A DNA stretch of 64,000 nucleotides from Burhinus oedicnemus (GCA_008921705.1 VFFE01007257.1:307948-371947); one strand, 5' to 3'. Shown: positions 26,801-35,670, counted from the stretch's first letter. The notes: generated by a model not told the origin, from the sequence alone. Translations and numbers: made by a program.

Positions 26801-28990
26801 GGACTATTACTCTTCCCTCTACAACAACCCTATCTGCAACCTGATGCATGTTTTGTACGTTTACACTTAACTTAAAAAGAGGAAAAAAAAGGGAGTGTTT
26901 GATAGGGGGTTTTTGATCCCCATAGAAAACACTGGGAGGAATTGTTTCTTGTCATATACTAAGTTAAATTTTTAAAAAAACCTGCTGTCAGGTTAGGGTA
27001 CTCTTCATAAAACTTATATACAATCTTTTTTCAATTTTCTCTGATGACGAAGTTGTAAAAAAATGAAATTAAGTTTTGTTCTCTATAACCCATTCACCCT
27101 GTATGATCAAAAAATGTATCAATAAACTATAATTTCTTGCCATCATACACAAATTAGTTTCATCTTGAGTGGTTTACAGACTAATAAAACATTTGTACTG
27201 CTTGTGTGAAAACATTTACCTGAAAGCTCAAATCATCACTTTACTAAAAATACTGCCAATTTAAGTAATTTTATCCACACAAAACAAATGTATAAAGAAC
27301 TAGAGAATTGCAATGTGGCCTATATATTAAAAAACTCTGCACAAACACCACAATTCTGTGCTTTTGAGCCTAAAGTCTTCAATATCGCCCTAATCACAGC
27401 TGTGTATCACATGTAGTCTCCCCTTTATAAACAACTTTAGGATTGTATGTTATCTGGTTTTCCTACTTCATTAATCAAAGGCGAACAGTGGATACAATCT
27501 ATTTTCTCAGACAGATTTTGGAACTGGATGTGCATGTTCACCGTGTCAGCCACACTTACTCTGAAGTACACAACAGCTGTGTAAGGCAAATCAGCTTGTG
27601 CTAAGCAGCTATGCTGGAGCAGAGATAAAGTAGCGAAAAACACCTTATGCTGCACGTCAAAAACAACGACCAGACAAAGGGAGTCCTTCCTTCTCAACTC
27701 ACAAAGCTCACAACAAGCTTTTAAATATTGCATTCAAGGCCATGTTTTGAAAACGAGTTTTTTTTAAATTTTCTCTGATCTCAGAAACAGGAATGATGCT
27801 CAATGCTGCCTAACAGAGGCAACTAAAGCAACAGATAATCCCATGGTTAAACAGATGGGCAGTGGTTAAAGGTTCGGTGCCAGGGTACGCCACGGATTGA
27901 CTGCAGGCGACGAAAGCTGCCACTGCATTTCTCTGAGCCCAAGAGTCCTGTCTGTACAAAAGGGACAACAGCTCCGGGATTTTTTAGTCTTTGACATAAA
28001 AACTTAAACTTAAGCTCTTCAGAGCTTTAAGCCAGCACACAGGGTGCGACTCCTGATCAACACGCACATCGCTTTACACAACTCATGAAATGCTGCATTT
28101 TTGGCTCAGCGGAGTCTCACTTGAAAGAAGAAGAAGGGGGGGGGGGAAAGTAAACCAAACCCCAAAACAACAACCACAAAAACACAAACCTAGGCGACAG
28201 AGATGGAAAGGATAGAAAAAGGAGCACCCGGGGTCTCTGCCCATGCAGGTGCGCCAAGGGGCGGGCTGAGGAAACCGGGCTTTGCTCTGACGGTCTTGGG
28301 ACACCCAGCTTCTCTAGGAAACCTTCCTTCCTTAAATGTATTTCTATATTCTGGCAGATGTTTCAAACCATTCCTTCCTAACACGCTGTTTTTTAGCACT
28401 TGAGGGGTTGCAGCTCCTGACAGGGGAGGAAGAACACAGCCGGGGGTTCCCGCACAGGCAGCCGGCAACGCCGCCTCGCCTTCCCGCGGGCTTTACCTCA
28501 GCTTATGCCGGATTTACCACCCAGAGCCGCAGCCCCAGCCGGGCCGAGGGAGGAGGCGGGCGGCGAAGCCCCTCCAGCCGCTCCGCGGCCGCCTAAGGGC
28601 CGCCTCACTCCCCGCCGTCCCCAAACGCCACAGCGCACTCCCACGCCAGCGCACTCCCACGGCGACCCTCCGGCAGACGGGCGGCAGAGCCGGCCCGCTC
28701 CCCCTTCGCCGCGCCGGGATCACCCGCTCAGCCCGGCCGCAACAGGCGGCCGCGGCAGGCCCCGCTTGCGGCGGCCGGGGAGGGGAGCGAGAGCCGGGGC
28801 AGACCCTCAGGCGGCTCCCACCCGCCTCCGCAGAGAGGCGGCTCCACTCACCTCCTCAGGAGCGCGGGGTGGCCATAGCTACCGGCGGGGGTGGGGGAGA
28901 AGGAGAGTGCGCGGCGTCGCCCAGGCCCCGAGGCTGCGGCGGCGGCCCCGGCTGCCTGCGCCGCTCGGCGGGGCCGGGCCTGGGCGGGGC
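1..28990 (-). CDS. TECPR2: TECPR2 (tectonin beta-propeller repeat containing 2), gene span, 3' end outside window
   Basis: TECPR2 is a cytosolic autophagy and secretory-pathway scaffold that in mammals binds LC3/GABARAP proteins, HOPS and SEC24D, and supports ER exit sites; loss causes a human sensory and spastic neuropathy. Sixteen coding exons (24270 down to 1087) join in consistent phase to give 1313 residues. Order: N-terminal WD40 propeller (about residues 1-361, exons 2-7), a long Ser/Asp/Glu-rich linker (about 362-850, exons 8-9) with a lysine block, then tectonin-type repeats (about 850-1313, exons 10-17) with recurring W-x-x-D and R-T-G motifs. The human protein is about 1411 residues; its last roughly 148 residues, including the LC3-binding tail, match nothing here and must lie left of position 1. 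The 5' end shares a CpG island with CINP. Identity is very secure from near-identical blocks in both repeat regions. Confidence 0.95.
1087..1235 (-). CDS. TECPR2: TECPR2 exon 17, tectonin repeat, residues 1264-1313
   Basis: Acceptor TTATTAG, donor CAG|GTAAAA, 149 bases ending in phase 0. It encodes [20 protein letters not shown] and [15 protein letters not shown]. This is the last TECPR2 exon I can place; later exons are left of the window. Confidence 0.94.
1236..4899 (-). other. TECPR2: TECPR2 intron 16
   Basis: AT-rich intron with no recognised exon, RNA gene or repeat family. A C run sits near 3260-3270. Confidence 0.65.
4900..5133 (-). CDS. TECPR2: TECPR2 exon 16, tectonin repeats, residues 1186-1263
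   Basis: Acceptor CCGTAG, donor CTAG|GTATGA, 234 bases. It encodes [16 protein letters not shown], then [26 protein letters not shown] and [16 protein letters not shown]. Confidence 0.94.
   Translation of the reverse strand, partial: EAFCGCAKATRICFVSVIRILSFVLLRCSCHQRLKWCTTLPARMPFGVWIVLDRYLSEHFHPAVQQGCTGQNWISLN
5802..5834. repeat. Poly-T tract, 33 bases
   Basis: An uninterrupted run of 33 T in the intron between TECPR2 exons 16 and 15. It carries no recognisable SINE or LINE body and is probably a simple homopolymer expansion. Confidence 0.95.
6009..6098 (-). CDS. TECPR2: TECPR2 exon 15, residues 1156-1185
   Basis: A 90-base exon in phase 1 to 1. Acceptor TTCAAG, donor GAAG|GTTAGT. It encodes [17 protein letters not shown] and [12 protein letters not shown]. 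Confidence 0.9.
6287..6318. repeat. ACAT/AC simple repeat
   Basis: Short alternating ACAT/GTAT and AC units in a TECPR2 intron, after a G run at about 6256-6264. Confidence 0.8.
6892..7132 (-). CDS. TECPR2: TECPR2 exon 14, residues 1076-1155
   Basis: Acceptor CCCTCCAG preceded by a C-rich tract, donor ATAG|GTTGGT. It encodes [19 protein letters not shown], an amphipathic [20 protein letters not shown] helix and [17 protein letters not shown]. Confidence 0.94.
7549..7655 (+). repeat. Probable MIR (CORE-SINE) remnant
   Basis: The stretch reads ACAACAACCTCATGGGCA, then after a spacer TTGCCCAAGTTCTC...ACTAGGTTGGCA...CTGGGAT. This follows the order and spacing of the conserved MIR core in sense orientation. 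It is heavily decayed; assignment rests on remembered consensus. Confidence 0.5.
8443..8584 (-). CDS. TECPR2: TECPR2 exon 13, tectonin repeat, residues about 1028-1075
   Basis: Acceptor TTTCCAG, donor CAA|GTAGGC, 142 bases. It encodes [20 protein letters not shown] and [18 protein letters not shown], a textbook repeat ending in R-T-G-I. Confidence 0.94.
9921..9963. repeat. (TA)n(CA)n compound microsatellite
   Basis: An alternating TA run passes directly into CA repeats and then degenerate CA/TA units, within the intron between TECPR2 exons 13 and 12. Confidence 0.9.
10052..10232 (-). CDS. TECPR2: TECPR2 exon 12, tectonin repeat, residues about 968-1027
   Basis: Acceptor TTTCTAG, donor CAG|GTGGGA, 181 bases. 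It encodes [20 protein letters not shown] and [17 protein letters not shown], with two bases of the next codon. Confidence 0.94.
11030..11085 (-). repeat. Probable MIR remnant (antisense)
   Basis: TGTGACCTTGGGCAGGCCAC followed by TTGATTTCTCTGTAACTA matches the reverse complement of the MIR core, which reads TGTGACCTTGGGCAAGTCAC and continues with TTAACCTCTCTG. It lies in the TECPR2 exon 12-11 intron. Confidence 0.55.
11280..11770. repeat. Possible ancient LINE (L2/CR1-like) remnant
   Basis: A pyrimidine-rich stretch. Near 11650 it reads CCTCCACTGGCTTTCC followed by ATAAAATAC, reminiscent of the L-H-W-L-P...Y-K motif at the end of L2-type reverse transcriptases. The match is weak. Confidence 0.25.
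12290..12463 (-). CDS. TECPR2: TECPR2 exon 11, tectonin repeat, residues 910-967
   Basis: Acceptor ATACAG, donor ACAG|GTATCT, 174 bases, phase 1 to 1. It encodes [20 protein letters not shown] and [15 protein letters not shown], a canonical repeat. Confidence 0.94.
12464..14438 (-). other. TECPR2: TECPR2 intron 10
   Basis: About 2 kb. Apart from the CR1-type tail near 13.5 kb I see nothing. Confidence 0.6.
13450..13520 (+). repeat. Probable old CR1-type 3' end remnant
   Basis: AGGACAAGATACTGAGCTGG followed by ATGAACCTATGATCTCACCT resembles the sauropsid LINE tail with GATACTGGGCTAGATGGACC then a GGTCTGACC block. It is old, diverged and intronic. Confidence 0.45.
14439..14622 (-). CDS. TECPR2: TECPR2 exon 10, first tectonin repeat, residues 849-909
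   Basis: Acceptor TTTTTAG, donor TCAG|GTCGGT (off consensus). It encodes [34 protein letters not shown] and [18 protein letters not shown]. Phase 1 out agrees with exon 11. Confidence 0.92.
14623..16071 (-). other. TECPR2: TECPR2 intron 9
   Basis: AT-rich intron with no feature I can support. Confidence 0.6.
16072..17066 (-). CDS. TECPR2: TECPR2 exon 9, long acidic/serine linker, residues about 517-848
   Basis: The largest exon (995 bases), phase 1 in and 0 out. It shares [28 protein letters not shown] and SPDQES with mammals, then diverges, then regains similarity at [20 protein letters not shown] before LLKSDQ. It contains no recognised fold and is probably disordered and phosphorylated. 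The donor is CAG|GTATGT. Confidence 0.92.
17725..18189 (-). CDS. TECPR2: TECPR2 exon 8, linker with lysine block, residues about 362-516
   Basis: A 465-base exon, phase 1 in and out. It starts the low-complexity linker: Ser/Thr-rich, then [17 protein letters not shown], then [20 protein letters not shown], conserved in mammals. It ends in a seven-lysine run coded through an 11-base A tract just before the donor G|GTAAGT. Confidence 0.92.
19011..19217 (-). pseudogene. Unrecognised coding-like remnant in TECPR2 intron 7
   Basis: A 68-codon open frame ending in TAA, on the TECPR2 strand between exons 7 and 8. It reads [19 protein letters not shown] and then [20 protein letters not shown] and [18 protein letters not shown], with balanced composition unlike random intron. 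A TGA lies directly upstream in frame; the neighbouring frame reads [11 protein letters not shown] into it, suggesting an old frameshift. There is no methionine start, no matching splice pair and no poly-A tail. I do not recognise the family. It could be a decayed retrocopy, a transposon protein fragment or chance. Confidence 0.35.
19534..19666 (-). CDS. TECPR2: TECPR2 exon 7, residues 318-361
   Basis: A 133-base exon, acceptor CTTTATAG. It encodes [20 protein letters not shown] and [14 protein letters not shown], the last WD40 strand set. The donor G|GTTTGT is weak but is fixed by phase 1 joining to exon 8. Confidence 0.9.
20457..20769 (-). CDS. TECPR2: TECPR2 exon 6, residues 213-317
   Basis: A 313-base exon, acceptor TTGCATTGTAG and donor CAG|GTAGAT. 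It contains [34 protein letters not shown] and [20 protein letters not shown], closing most of the N-terminal propeller. The split codon with exon 5 gives Asn. Confidence 0.94.
21338..21587 (-). mobile_element. CR1 LINE, 5'-truncated 3' fragment
   Basis: The plus strand opens with AGAATCACAGGGGTTGGAAG, then GGACCTCTGGAAATCATCTA and GTCCAACCCCCCTGCC, the reverse complement of the avian CR1 3' region. On the minus strand a frame reads [20 protein letters not shown] then [11 protein letters not shown], the C-terminal tail of the CR1 reverse-transcriptase protein. The element inserted antisense to the plus strand in TECPR2 intron 5 and lost most of its 5' part, as CR1 copies usually do. It supports an avian source. 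Confidence 0.92.
21588..21647. repeat. Short direct duplication with hairpin at the CR1 5' edge
   Basis: A near-21-base unit containing ATTCCTTCATATCCGAGA occurs at 21588-21608 and 21627-21647. Between them CCTTCATATC (21594-21603) and GATATGAAGG (21611-21620) form an inverted repeat with a 7-base loop. Confidence 0.85.
22133..22290 (-). CDS. TECPR2: TECPR2 exon 5, residues 161-212
   Basis: A 158-base exon, acceptor TTTAAAAG and donor AAAA|GTAACC, leaving two bases of a split codon. It encodes the WD40 stretch [20 protein letters not shown] and ends in TQPRK. Confidence 0.92.
23260..23391 (-). CDS. TECPR2: TECPR2 exon 4, residues 117-160
   Basis: Forty-four codons in phase 0, acceptor GTTTCACAG and donor CAG|GTGAGC. 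It encodes a classic WD40 unit, [20 protein letters not shown], ending in DLDQ. Confidence 0.93.
23812..23940 (-). CDS. TECPR2: TECPR2 exon 3, residues 74-116
   Basis: A phase 0 to phase 0 exon of 43 codons, bounded by TTTCAACAG and CAG|GTAAAT. It encodes a WD40 segment with [20 protein letters not shown], closely matching the mammalian protein. Confidence 0.93.
24052..24299 (-). CDS. TECPR2: TECPR2 exon 2, start codon and residues 1-73
   Basis: The acceptor TTTCTTTCAG precedes 24299 and the donor GAG|GTAAAT follows 24052. The ATG at 24270 gives [10 protein letters not shown], matching the human start. Two more in-frame ATGs lie 15 and 9 bases upstream in the same exon. The 73 codons hold the first strands of the WD40 propeller, including the near-invariant [14 protein letters not shown]. 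Confidence 0.93.
24300..28851 (-). other. TECPR2: TECPR2 intron 1
   Basis: About 4.5 kb between the non-coding and first coding exons. AT-rich up to about 27.8 kb, then rising GC into the CpG island, with a G run near 28137-28146. No coding exon or repeat family is recognised. Confidence 0.6.
28852..28990 (-). other. TECPR2: TECPR2 exon 1, non-coding (upstream boundary approximate)
   Basis: A strong minus-strand donor (GAGGAG|GTGAGT) ends an exon at 28852 in a CpG island, immediately opposite CINP. The coding start is in exon 2, so this exon is 5' UTR. It holds a seven-codon upstream ORF at 28876-28856. The transcription start is inferred only. Confidence 0.55.
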
Positions 28991-29022
28991 CGGACGTGAG
29001 CGCACTTCCGCGGGGCGCCGCC

Positions 29023-29029
29023 ATGGCGG
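29023..29029 (+). CDS. CINP: CINP exon 1 coding part
   Basis: Seven coding bases, ATGGCGG, then the strong donor GTAAGT. The split codon completes as Ala in exon 2, giving MAAKS where human has MEAKT. Confidence 0.9.
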
Positions 29030-32000
29030 GTAAGTGCGGGTGGCCGCGGGGGCTGCTCCCCTACCCTCTTCTCGCCCCGCCAAGCACCGACACCAGCCAG
29101 GCCCCGGGGCCGGCTGCTCTCGCCGGGCAGGAGCGAGGGGTGGCCGGTGCCCAGGGCTGGGCCCGGGCTGCGGAGCAGCCGGGAGCATCCAGAGGCCTGG
29201 CCCTGGCGCTTCCTAAGTAAAGTAATAAGGCGTCTGTGGTGCCGTGCCAGCCCGCCGGCGTGTTACTTTCACGCATGGATGTGGGTGTGGGCGAGGAAGA
29301 TGCCCAGCACCTCACTCGTAGCTCTAGGACAAGAGAGTGACACCCGCGTGTGTGGGCTTCACGTTTGTGACTGCTTTTCAAGCGTCCCTGGAAATAAAAG
29401 TTAAAAACAGCAGATGCGCAGGCAGAGTGGCGGGCGTTAGGACTTGGCTTCGAGCAGGGCTTGCAGCCCCCTTGCTTGCCGGGGCAGGGCCGGAGGCGTG
29501 AAGGTGCGGCTGCCGGCGCTGGGCAGAGGCGGCTGCTCGCAGCCCTCCTCTGGGGCGATGCTCGAGGGTGAGCGGAGCGATGCATAGCAGGTTGCCGTCG
29601 CTGTGTGGTTCCCTCGAACGATGCATAGTGAAATGTGGGCTTCACACCCAGTGGTAAAGCACCCGCCGTCTTCAGTAGGACCCAGCTTTCTCCCAGCCAC
29701 GGCAAGCCCACGTGCAGATGTGAATTAATTCAGACGTTCGTGGCATGAGCAGTGCGTGCATACGGTAATCACTGCCATGATTTCTTACCATCATACACTG
29801 TGTTAGCATTTGACTATCCTACATTGACAGGAGTCTGCTAGACTGGTCAGTACTGCAAAGCCACTTCTGGCCGTTACAATATCACATCTCAGAACACGCT
29901 TGCATTTTTTAATAATGTTATTTTCTTGTAAATAGTAACAAAGCTGATAGATGAAGAATTAGATTTCATGACTGAAGTCAGTTAACGTAAATTCCATTTT
30001 ATTTGAATCAATATTCAGCAGTAAAGCAAGGAAATAATTCGCACAAACAGCTGCTGGACAGCATACTGATTTGTTTCTGTATGCTTTAAATAGCTTGAAT
30101 TTCTTTATTTTCCCATATAGCAAAAAGTCCTGCTGATGGTACTCCTAGAAGACCTGTTTTATCTGTCAGTGCAAGGAAAATTAAAGATAATGCAGCAGAC
30201 TGGCATAATTTAATGATGAAATGGGAGAGACTGAATGATAATGGATTTACTACAGCAAACAAAATAGTTAACATGAAGATCAGTGAGCAGTAAGTATGCT
30301 AATAACATACAAGTAAAGACAGCATAAAGATTGGCTTTATTGAGAAATTAATCTGTTTTCTTCACTAGAAAGTTATTTTTGGAGATGGGGGAAAGAACAT
30401 GTCAGAGTGGATAAGCTAGCTCAGATCAAACTTAGTAGTTGCACTTTTTGGTTACATAAACTATTTACATTCAAATAATGTCTCAAAGATTAATCTCATG
30501 AAGTAATGATATTTGCAAGAAATGGAAGATGTTTATTATACATAGTCAAGCATAATGGATATTTAAAATACTTATAAAATGTAGAAAGTTAGAATCTAAT
30601 CCTACAGATCTCAGCCCATGTGAGTTCCCTTACTCTCTTGCGTATTTACACTGAGGCCAATATTACCAGATTTCACTAAAGTCAAAAGTTCAGCAGATTT
30701 TAAGAAAGAATCAGTGATTTAAATGGACAAAAAAAATTAGAATAGTGATGATTTAAAGAAAAAAAAAAAAGAAAACTTTTGTAGAGCTATTATCTTCATA
30801 CTGTAAAACAGAACCTCTAACTAACAGGGTTTTGAGAAGAAACTTCTCTAGAGTCCTGACAACTGAACAGGGTTTGTCTGACAGGGTTCTGACAGGTACA
30901 AGCTCAGGAATGTTTTGCTGTAGTGGTGTCAGATGTTGCTTTTGCTTTCTAGCAACTTCCCGTCCCCTAAGTTTACAGCTTCTGTGGGAGAGTCAGCAAG
31001 ACAGGATAGCTGCTCTGGGTTCACAGTTAAATGTCTTGGCTTAAATTGTACATGAAGGTGAGTTTGTGTTGTGGCACTAGATTGTTAGCTGGAGCAGCTG
31101 AAGCCTGGGCATGCCTTGTCCATTAGGAGAGAAGAACCTCCAACACAGGGGCAAGGTAAAATGGGAAGGGGTTTTATCTTAACACCTGCAACTGTTTTGT
31201 CAAGCACATGCTCTAAGGTAGAGTAATTCTGTTCCTCTGAAGATTATGGTACCAGCCCCAATTGCTCACATGGCTAGCTATGTCAGTTACTATTTTTATG
31301 TAGGAATTCTCATGAACAGCCTGTGAGAGAGAGATTTTGTAGGATCGGACTCCATGGATTTTAAATCTGCGCAGCTGGAGTAAACCTGTATGCAGTTGCT
31401 TCCTCTGCCTTATGTTTCTGTTTTAGATTTCAAGACGACAAGCTGGAGATAGCATGTGATAACAGTGCCACAGAATCTGAAAAGCCTACTCCAAAATACA
31501 ATGAAGAACTGGACAACTGCTGTGCAGAATTACTTGAGACCTTAAAGCATATGGTAATGCTCATTTTTCAATCTTAGTCAATATGAATCAATTCCAAGTG
31601 TGTTCAAGCATGACGTAAGGAAATGTCCTTAAGTATTTGTTGTAAACAGAAAATTGGGATTTTTATTCATGGTTCTTTGGCTTCAAACCTAAATGATTTT
31701 AAATCCAGTATGCACCATTTATTTGCTTAAATGGTGAATTTGGAAGTTGGTTTTACATCTGCCTTCTGCTTATAATTTTACTCCTCCCTTTATAATGTGA
31801 TCTGAAAACGAGTCATACGAAAATGCATTCTAAAACTGCACCTGTTTTCTGTTTTCTCATCCTATTGAATATTCCCTCTGTTTAGAACAAAACAAACAAC
31901 AAAGCATAAAACAGTGCTTTACCTGCCATCACATCTTTGCAGCTATCTTTGATCAGACATAATGAAGTTATATTTTTAGTCTGCCTCCCTGCATTTTCTG

Positions 32001-34948
32001 TGCAGAGCTCCTTCTCTAGAGAGTAGAGTAAAATAATTATTATGTAACCCACCTTTTTTCTGGGTACGTTGCTAGAAATTAATTTCACCTGTCAGTTTGA
32101 CAGGAAACACAAAGAAATTTTTTTTGCCTGATACTGTAATTTAAAATTCATATTAAAAATAACTTTTACAGCCTTCTGCCATAGTGGAGGTCCATTAAAA
32201 AGATGATAGATGTATTTTCTTTATATAAGACAGGATACCAGTCCAGTATTTAGAATAAGCAGGAAAGCAATTAGATTTTCCTCAAATTTTGCTCTGTGGG
32301 AAAAAGTAATGGTAATTTTTTTTTCTTTTTTTTTCCTTGAGGTAGTTTCATATTCAGACTACCAAGTGCTTTGATGGAATTTTTTATTACTCCTGAGTAA
32401 TAGGAGTCTAAGCAGCCAGTGTTAGATTAGGTACTAAACATAGCTACTACAGACACATTTTATTTTTCATTCCTTATGAGTTTGTATCAGCTTACAAGTT
32501 TATAGAAATATCTGTATTTTAGCTTCTTGACTTAAAGATACTGCCTGCAAGCTCCATTTTGTTGTAAATGTTAGTCCCCATCAGTAATGCAGAAAGTCAG
32601 GTGAACGTGAAGGAAGTGGATGGAATGACCTGGTTTTTTGAAGCAAGCTGTTAAATCAGCCTAGATATATTGTCAGTCATAGCTTGAGCTGCTTTTCTCA
32701 CCTGCTGCTGATCTTTTGAAATCAAATTTAAGTCATCTTGACATGGTAATGTAAGAAAGCCTGTGTTTATAGGGCTTATGCCACACTTGTTCATAGACAG
32801 CCTGATGTTTTTCCCCAGTACTAAATTGCTATAGGAAAAAGCCAGAGAGAGGTGAAAAAATGAAAGCACGCTTTAATATATTTCTACATGGGGGAAACAA
32901 AAGAATTATGCAAAATCAGAGTCAGTAAGTCATATCTGCACTGTTCAGAATTTTAGGGTATGCCATATTAAATCTGTATATACATTCCAGCTTTGATTCC
33001 TGTCTGGAGTTAAAAAAAGTGAGTTAGAAATGTTAAGACTAAATAGTCTTCAGAAATAGTGTGTTTAAAAAAAAAAGTTTAAGATTATAGTAACCTGATG
33101 TTCCTGAGATGTTCATTAATGTTACATGTTCATCATTGTGAGACAAAAATACAACTGAAAATGGAAAAGCTTACTTCGACTACTAAAGCAATCTGTGACT
33201 TGGAAACATTCCACCATGGAGCTGGGAATTGCACAGCACCCTTCTTTCATACATGGCCCACACCATACTTCTGTAAGTAAAATATTGATTATCTTAGCTA
33301 ATGGCATTGTGTTGTTAATGTCATCTAATTTAGGACTGGAAAATAAACCCTTTTATCTGGATGTCTTGCCTTAGAGAGAGAGAGTGTATCTGTCTCCTTT
33401 GTAATTGACTAATCAATAAGCACATGAATGCACCCCTTGGCTTAGGGTTACTGCTGATGACTGCTTGTATGAATTGCCAAGCGTTGTCTGACATGCAACA
33501 ATTACAGCATAAAACTAAGCTTGTCAGCAGCTTACAGTGTCCAAGCTGCAACAGCCACCTCCTTTCTAAAGAGAGACATATTTGCAACTTGGTAGTGTTA
33601 AGCCGTAGGCTTAACTGACTTGTTACTTGACACTGAAATGAAATCCTTGAATGCAAAGAACAAGCTATACCTCAGTTAATTCTCAGGCAGCCAAAGAAAA
33701 ATTCCTCTGATCTCAATGTCAATCAAGACAAGTAAAGAAATGTTCAGTTACTGTCTACTGTTAACATCAATCCTTTTAGCATTCACTTGATGGCAAAAGG
33801 TACTGCCTCCCAGCTTAATTACCGCAGTTTTAAACCTGTTTGAATTCAAGAGAAGCCTGATTGCATGCAAACCAACTGCCGTCTTTGTGAAGTGGGTGTC
33901 ATGCCTTTGTGAAGCCCTGCTTCCTACTTCACTACCGCAAGTCCGTGGGAATTTTATGTATTAGTTTCTGCCAGCTTAAAAGGGTAGGAATGACAAAGAC
34001 AACTGCTGTGAAAATGCTCGTTGTGACTGAATCATTCAGTGATGCTCTCTACTCCATGAAAGACTAAATCCTCCTGAAGCTAGTGATGGTTCAGGCTAAG
34101 TTAGAAACACAAGATAAGTCTCTCTTTAAAAATTATTTGTGTGGTTATTTCTTAGAAAGTCAAACAATTAAAGATTATTACATAAATATATTTTACCACC
34201 CCTACCATAACTAGTAACAGTATTAGTTTTTACATTACACACTTCAGTTTTGGCTGTTGTTTAGTTTTAGCATTACTTTTCACTATTGGTATCTCTTATT
34301 GGTGATCATGCATTGCTAAAGTGCCTGACAGCATGTGAGGACATCCTTTAGATTAGCTAAAATTAACAGTGACTCTAAAATGTGAAGCTTGTATTTCAAG
34401 ATAGCATTACCAAATTATCAAATTTCAGTTACTTGAAAGAATAGCTATAATTGCTAATTTTACAGTGGGTCCTGAGAATCAATACCACTGCTTATTCTAG
34501 AATTAAAAGGGGATTCATGTCAAAATCAGCACTGTATATAATACATCCAAAAGCTGAGGGAATTGTTTAGTGTTTTATATTCTAGTGTAAAAACATTCAT
34601 GGTGTAAAAAACAAGATGCCTAAATGTGGGGAATAGCTTAAGTAAGGTAGGGTTTTTTTAATGATCAACATATTACAAATATAATTTAACTTTTAGAGAA
34701 TTGCTGAAATGTGGTCAATGTGCTTGGTTTTTCAATCCATTTCAGATGAGGTTTCTCTGAAGCTCTCTGAAATGTACAAGAAGGAACTACAACTCAAGCA
34801 AACAATTGTACAAGAAATTGCGCATTCTGCTGACCAGGATCTGATGATGGTCTATTTATCATCATGGTTGTACCAGCCTTACATTGAGAACAGCAGCAAA
34901 CTACTACTTGAAGCCATGCTGCTGGAAACAGGACATAGACAGTGCTAG
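29023..34948 (+). CDS. CINP: CINP (cyclin-dependent kinase 2 interacting protein), complete, five exons
   Basis: CINP links CDK2 and CDC7 at origins, binds ATRIP in the checkpoint, and is a subunit of the SPATA5-SPATA5L1-C1orf109-CINP AAA+ complex used in 60S ribosome maturation and replisome turnover. Joined exons 29023-29029, 30121-30289, 31427-31553, 33143-33272 and 34746-34948 give 211 residues, against 212 in human. Conserved blocks: TPRRPVLSVSARKIKDNAAD, WHNLMMKWERLNDNGFTTAN, KMEKLTSTTKAIC, HTWPTPYF, KLSEMYKKELQLKQTI, YLSSWLYQPYIE and LLETGHR. The centre is probably coiled coil. The ATG is in a GCCGCCATGG context. It shares a promoter with TECPR2 and converges with ZNF839. Complete, with no broken codons. 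Confidence 0.96.
30121..30289 (+). CDS. CINP: CINP exon 2, residues 3-58
   Basis: Acceptor CCCATATAG, donor CA|GTAAGT, 169 bases. It carries the conserved SVSARKIKDNAADWHNL and NDNGFTTANKIVN. Confidence 0.96.
31427..31553 (+). CDS. CINP: CINP exon 3, residues 59-101
   Basis: Acceptor GTTTTAG, donor ATG|GTAATG, 127 bases. An acidic divergent segment leads to PKYNEELDNCCAELLETLKH, the start of the helical region. Confidence 0.94.
33143..33272 (+). CDS. CINP: CINP exon 4, residues 102-144
   Basis: Acceptor CATTGTGAG (weak tract), donor TTCT|GTAAGT, 130 bases. It encodes TKIQLKMEKLTSTTKAICDL and FHTWPTPYF. Confidence 0.95.
34746..34948 (+). CDS. CINP: CINP exon 5, residues 145-211 and stop
   Basis: Acceptor CATTTCAG restores the codon to give YEVSLKLSEMYKK. 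It ends LLETGHRQC then TAG at 34946-34948. Confidence 0.96.
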
Positions 34949-35047
34949 AATTTCAAATGTTACATGCGTTGCTTCTCATGATGCTTACATGAAACTGAAA
35001 TGGCAAATTGGAAGGCTTACTAAGTAAGTTGAGTTTTTGTAAAACTT

Positions 35048-35053
35048 ATTAAA
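35048..35053 (+). terminator. CINP: Possible proximal CINP poly(A) signal (ATTAAA)
   Basis: ATTAAA lies 100 bases after the stop codon and is followed by a T-rich stretch. It would give a short 3' UTR. Confidence 0.35.
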
Positions 35054-35670
35054 AATCTTTTTCTCTATTTGTATTTATTATTTTGTCTCAGCTGATACTC
35101 CTTTTTCTGCACGGGACAATCTGGTTTTAGTTGCTTTATCCACTTTAAGTGCAATAGAGAGGCTACAGGTAGGAGGCTAAGTCCCCTGTAATCTGAAAGA
35201 GGTAAGCACCACTTGGTGGTCTGGGGGGAATTCAATGCACGTAGACACCTACAGCAAAGAATTTAACTACTTTCTGCATAGAAATTCAGCACTTCTTGAT
35301 CTTCCGTGTTGTGGTGGGTTTTTTGTTCCCACAGACTTAACAGGGCTAGTGCTTTTGTACTTGCTTTATAAATGGATAAAAGGAAAGGAAAGTACAAAAG
35401 GCAGGATCCAAAAGTGGATCCAAAAGGATCCCCATAGTTTGGTATATGGTCCTGAAATGCTGTCGCAGACACTACTGTAAATTCTGGTTTGGTTTTGATT
35501 ATAATGTGGTTAGGTACGTCACCCTTGAAGAGTGATCCAAGCCTGAACTAGCACACTGGGAAGGTTTAGTACAAATCACCTTTCCACGGTCATTATATGA
35601 AAAGGTCTTGTCTCTTTTAATTCACTATACCTTTTTTTATTTTAGAGATGTTTCATGAAAGCATCTGTTG

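Larger units (their letters stand above)
28430..29560. promoter_or_regulatory. CpG island, shared TECPR2/CINP bidirectional promoter
   Basis: GC- and CpG-rich block. TECPR2 exon 1 is read leftward with its donor at 28852 and CINP exon 1 rightward from the ATG at 29023, so the two starts lie within about 170 bases. Visible sites include GGGCGGGGCC (Sp1-like, about 28982-28991) and CACTTCCGC (ETS-like, 29003-29011). No TATA box is seen. Confidence 0.8.
29030..34745 (+). other. CINP: CINP introns
   Basis: Introns at 29030-30120, 30290-31426, 31554-33142 and 33273-34745. The first begins in the CpG island. No RNA gene or repeat family was recognised; short A/T homopolymers only. Confidence 0.6.

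Noticed and set aside
28505..29711. Several long Arg/Pro/Ala-rich open frames around the TECPR2/CINP promoter
   Set aside because: High GC lowers stop frequency on both strands; none continues into known exons or shows a domain.
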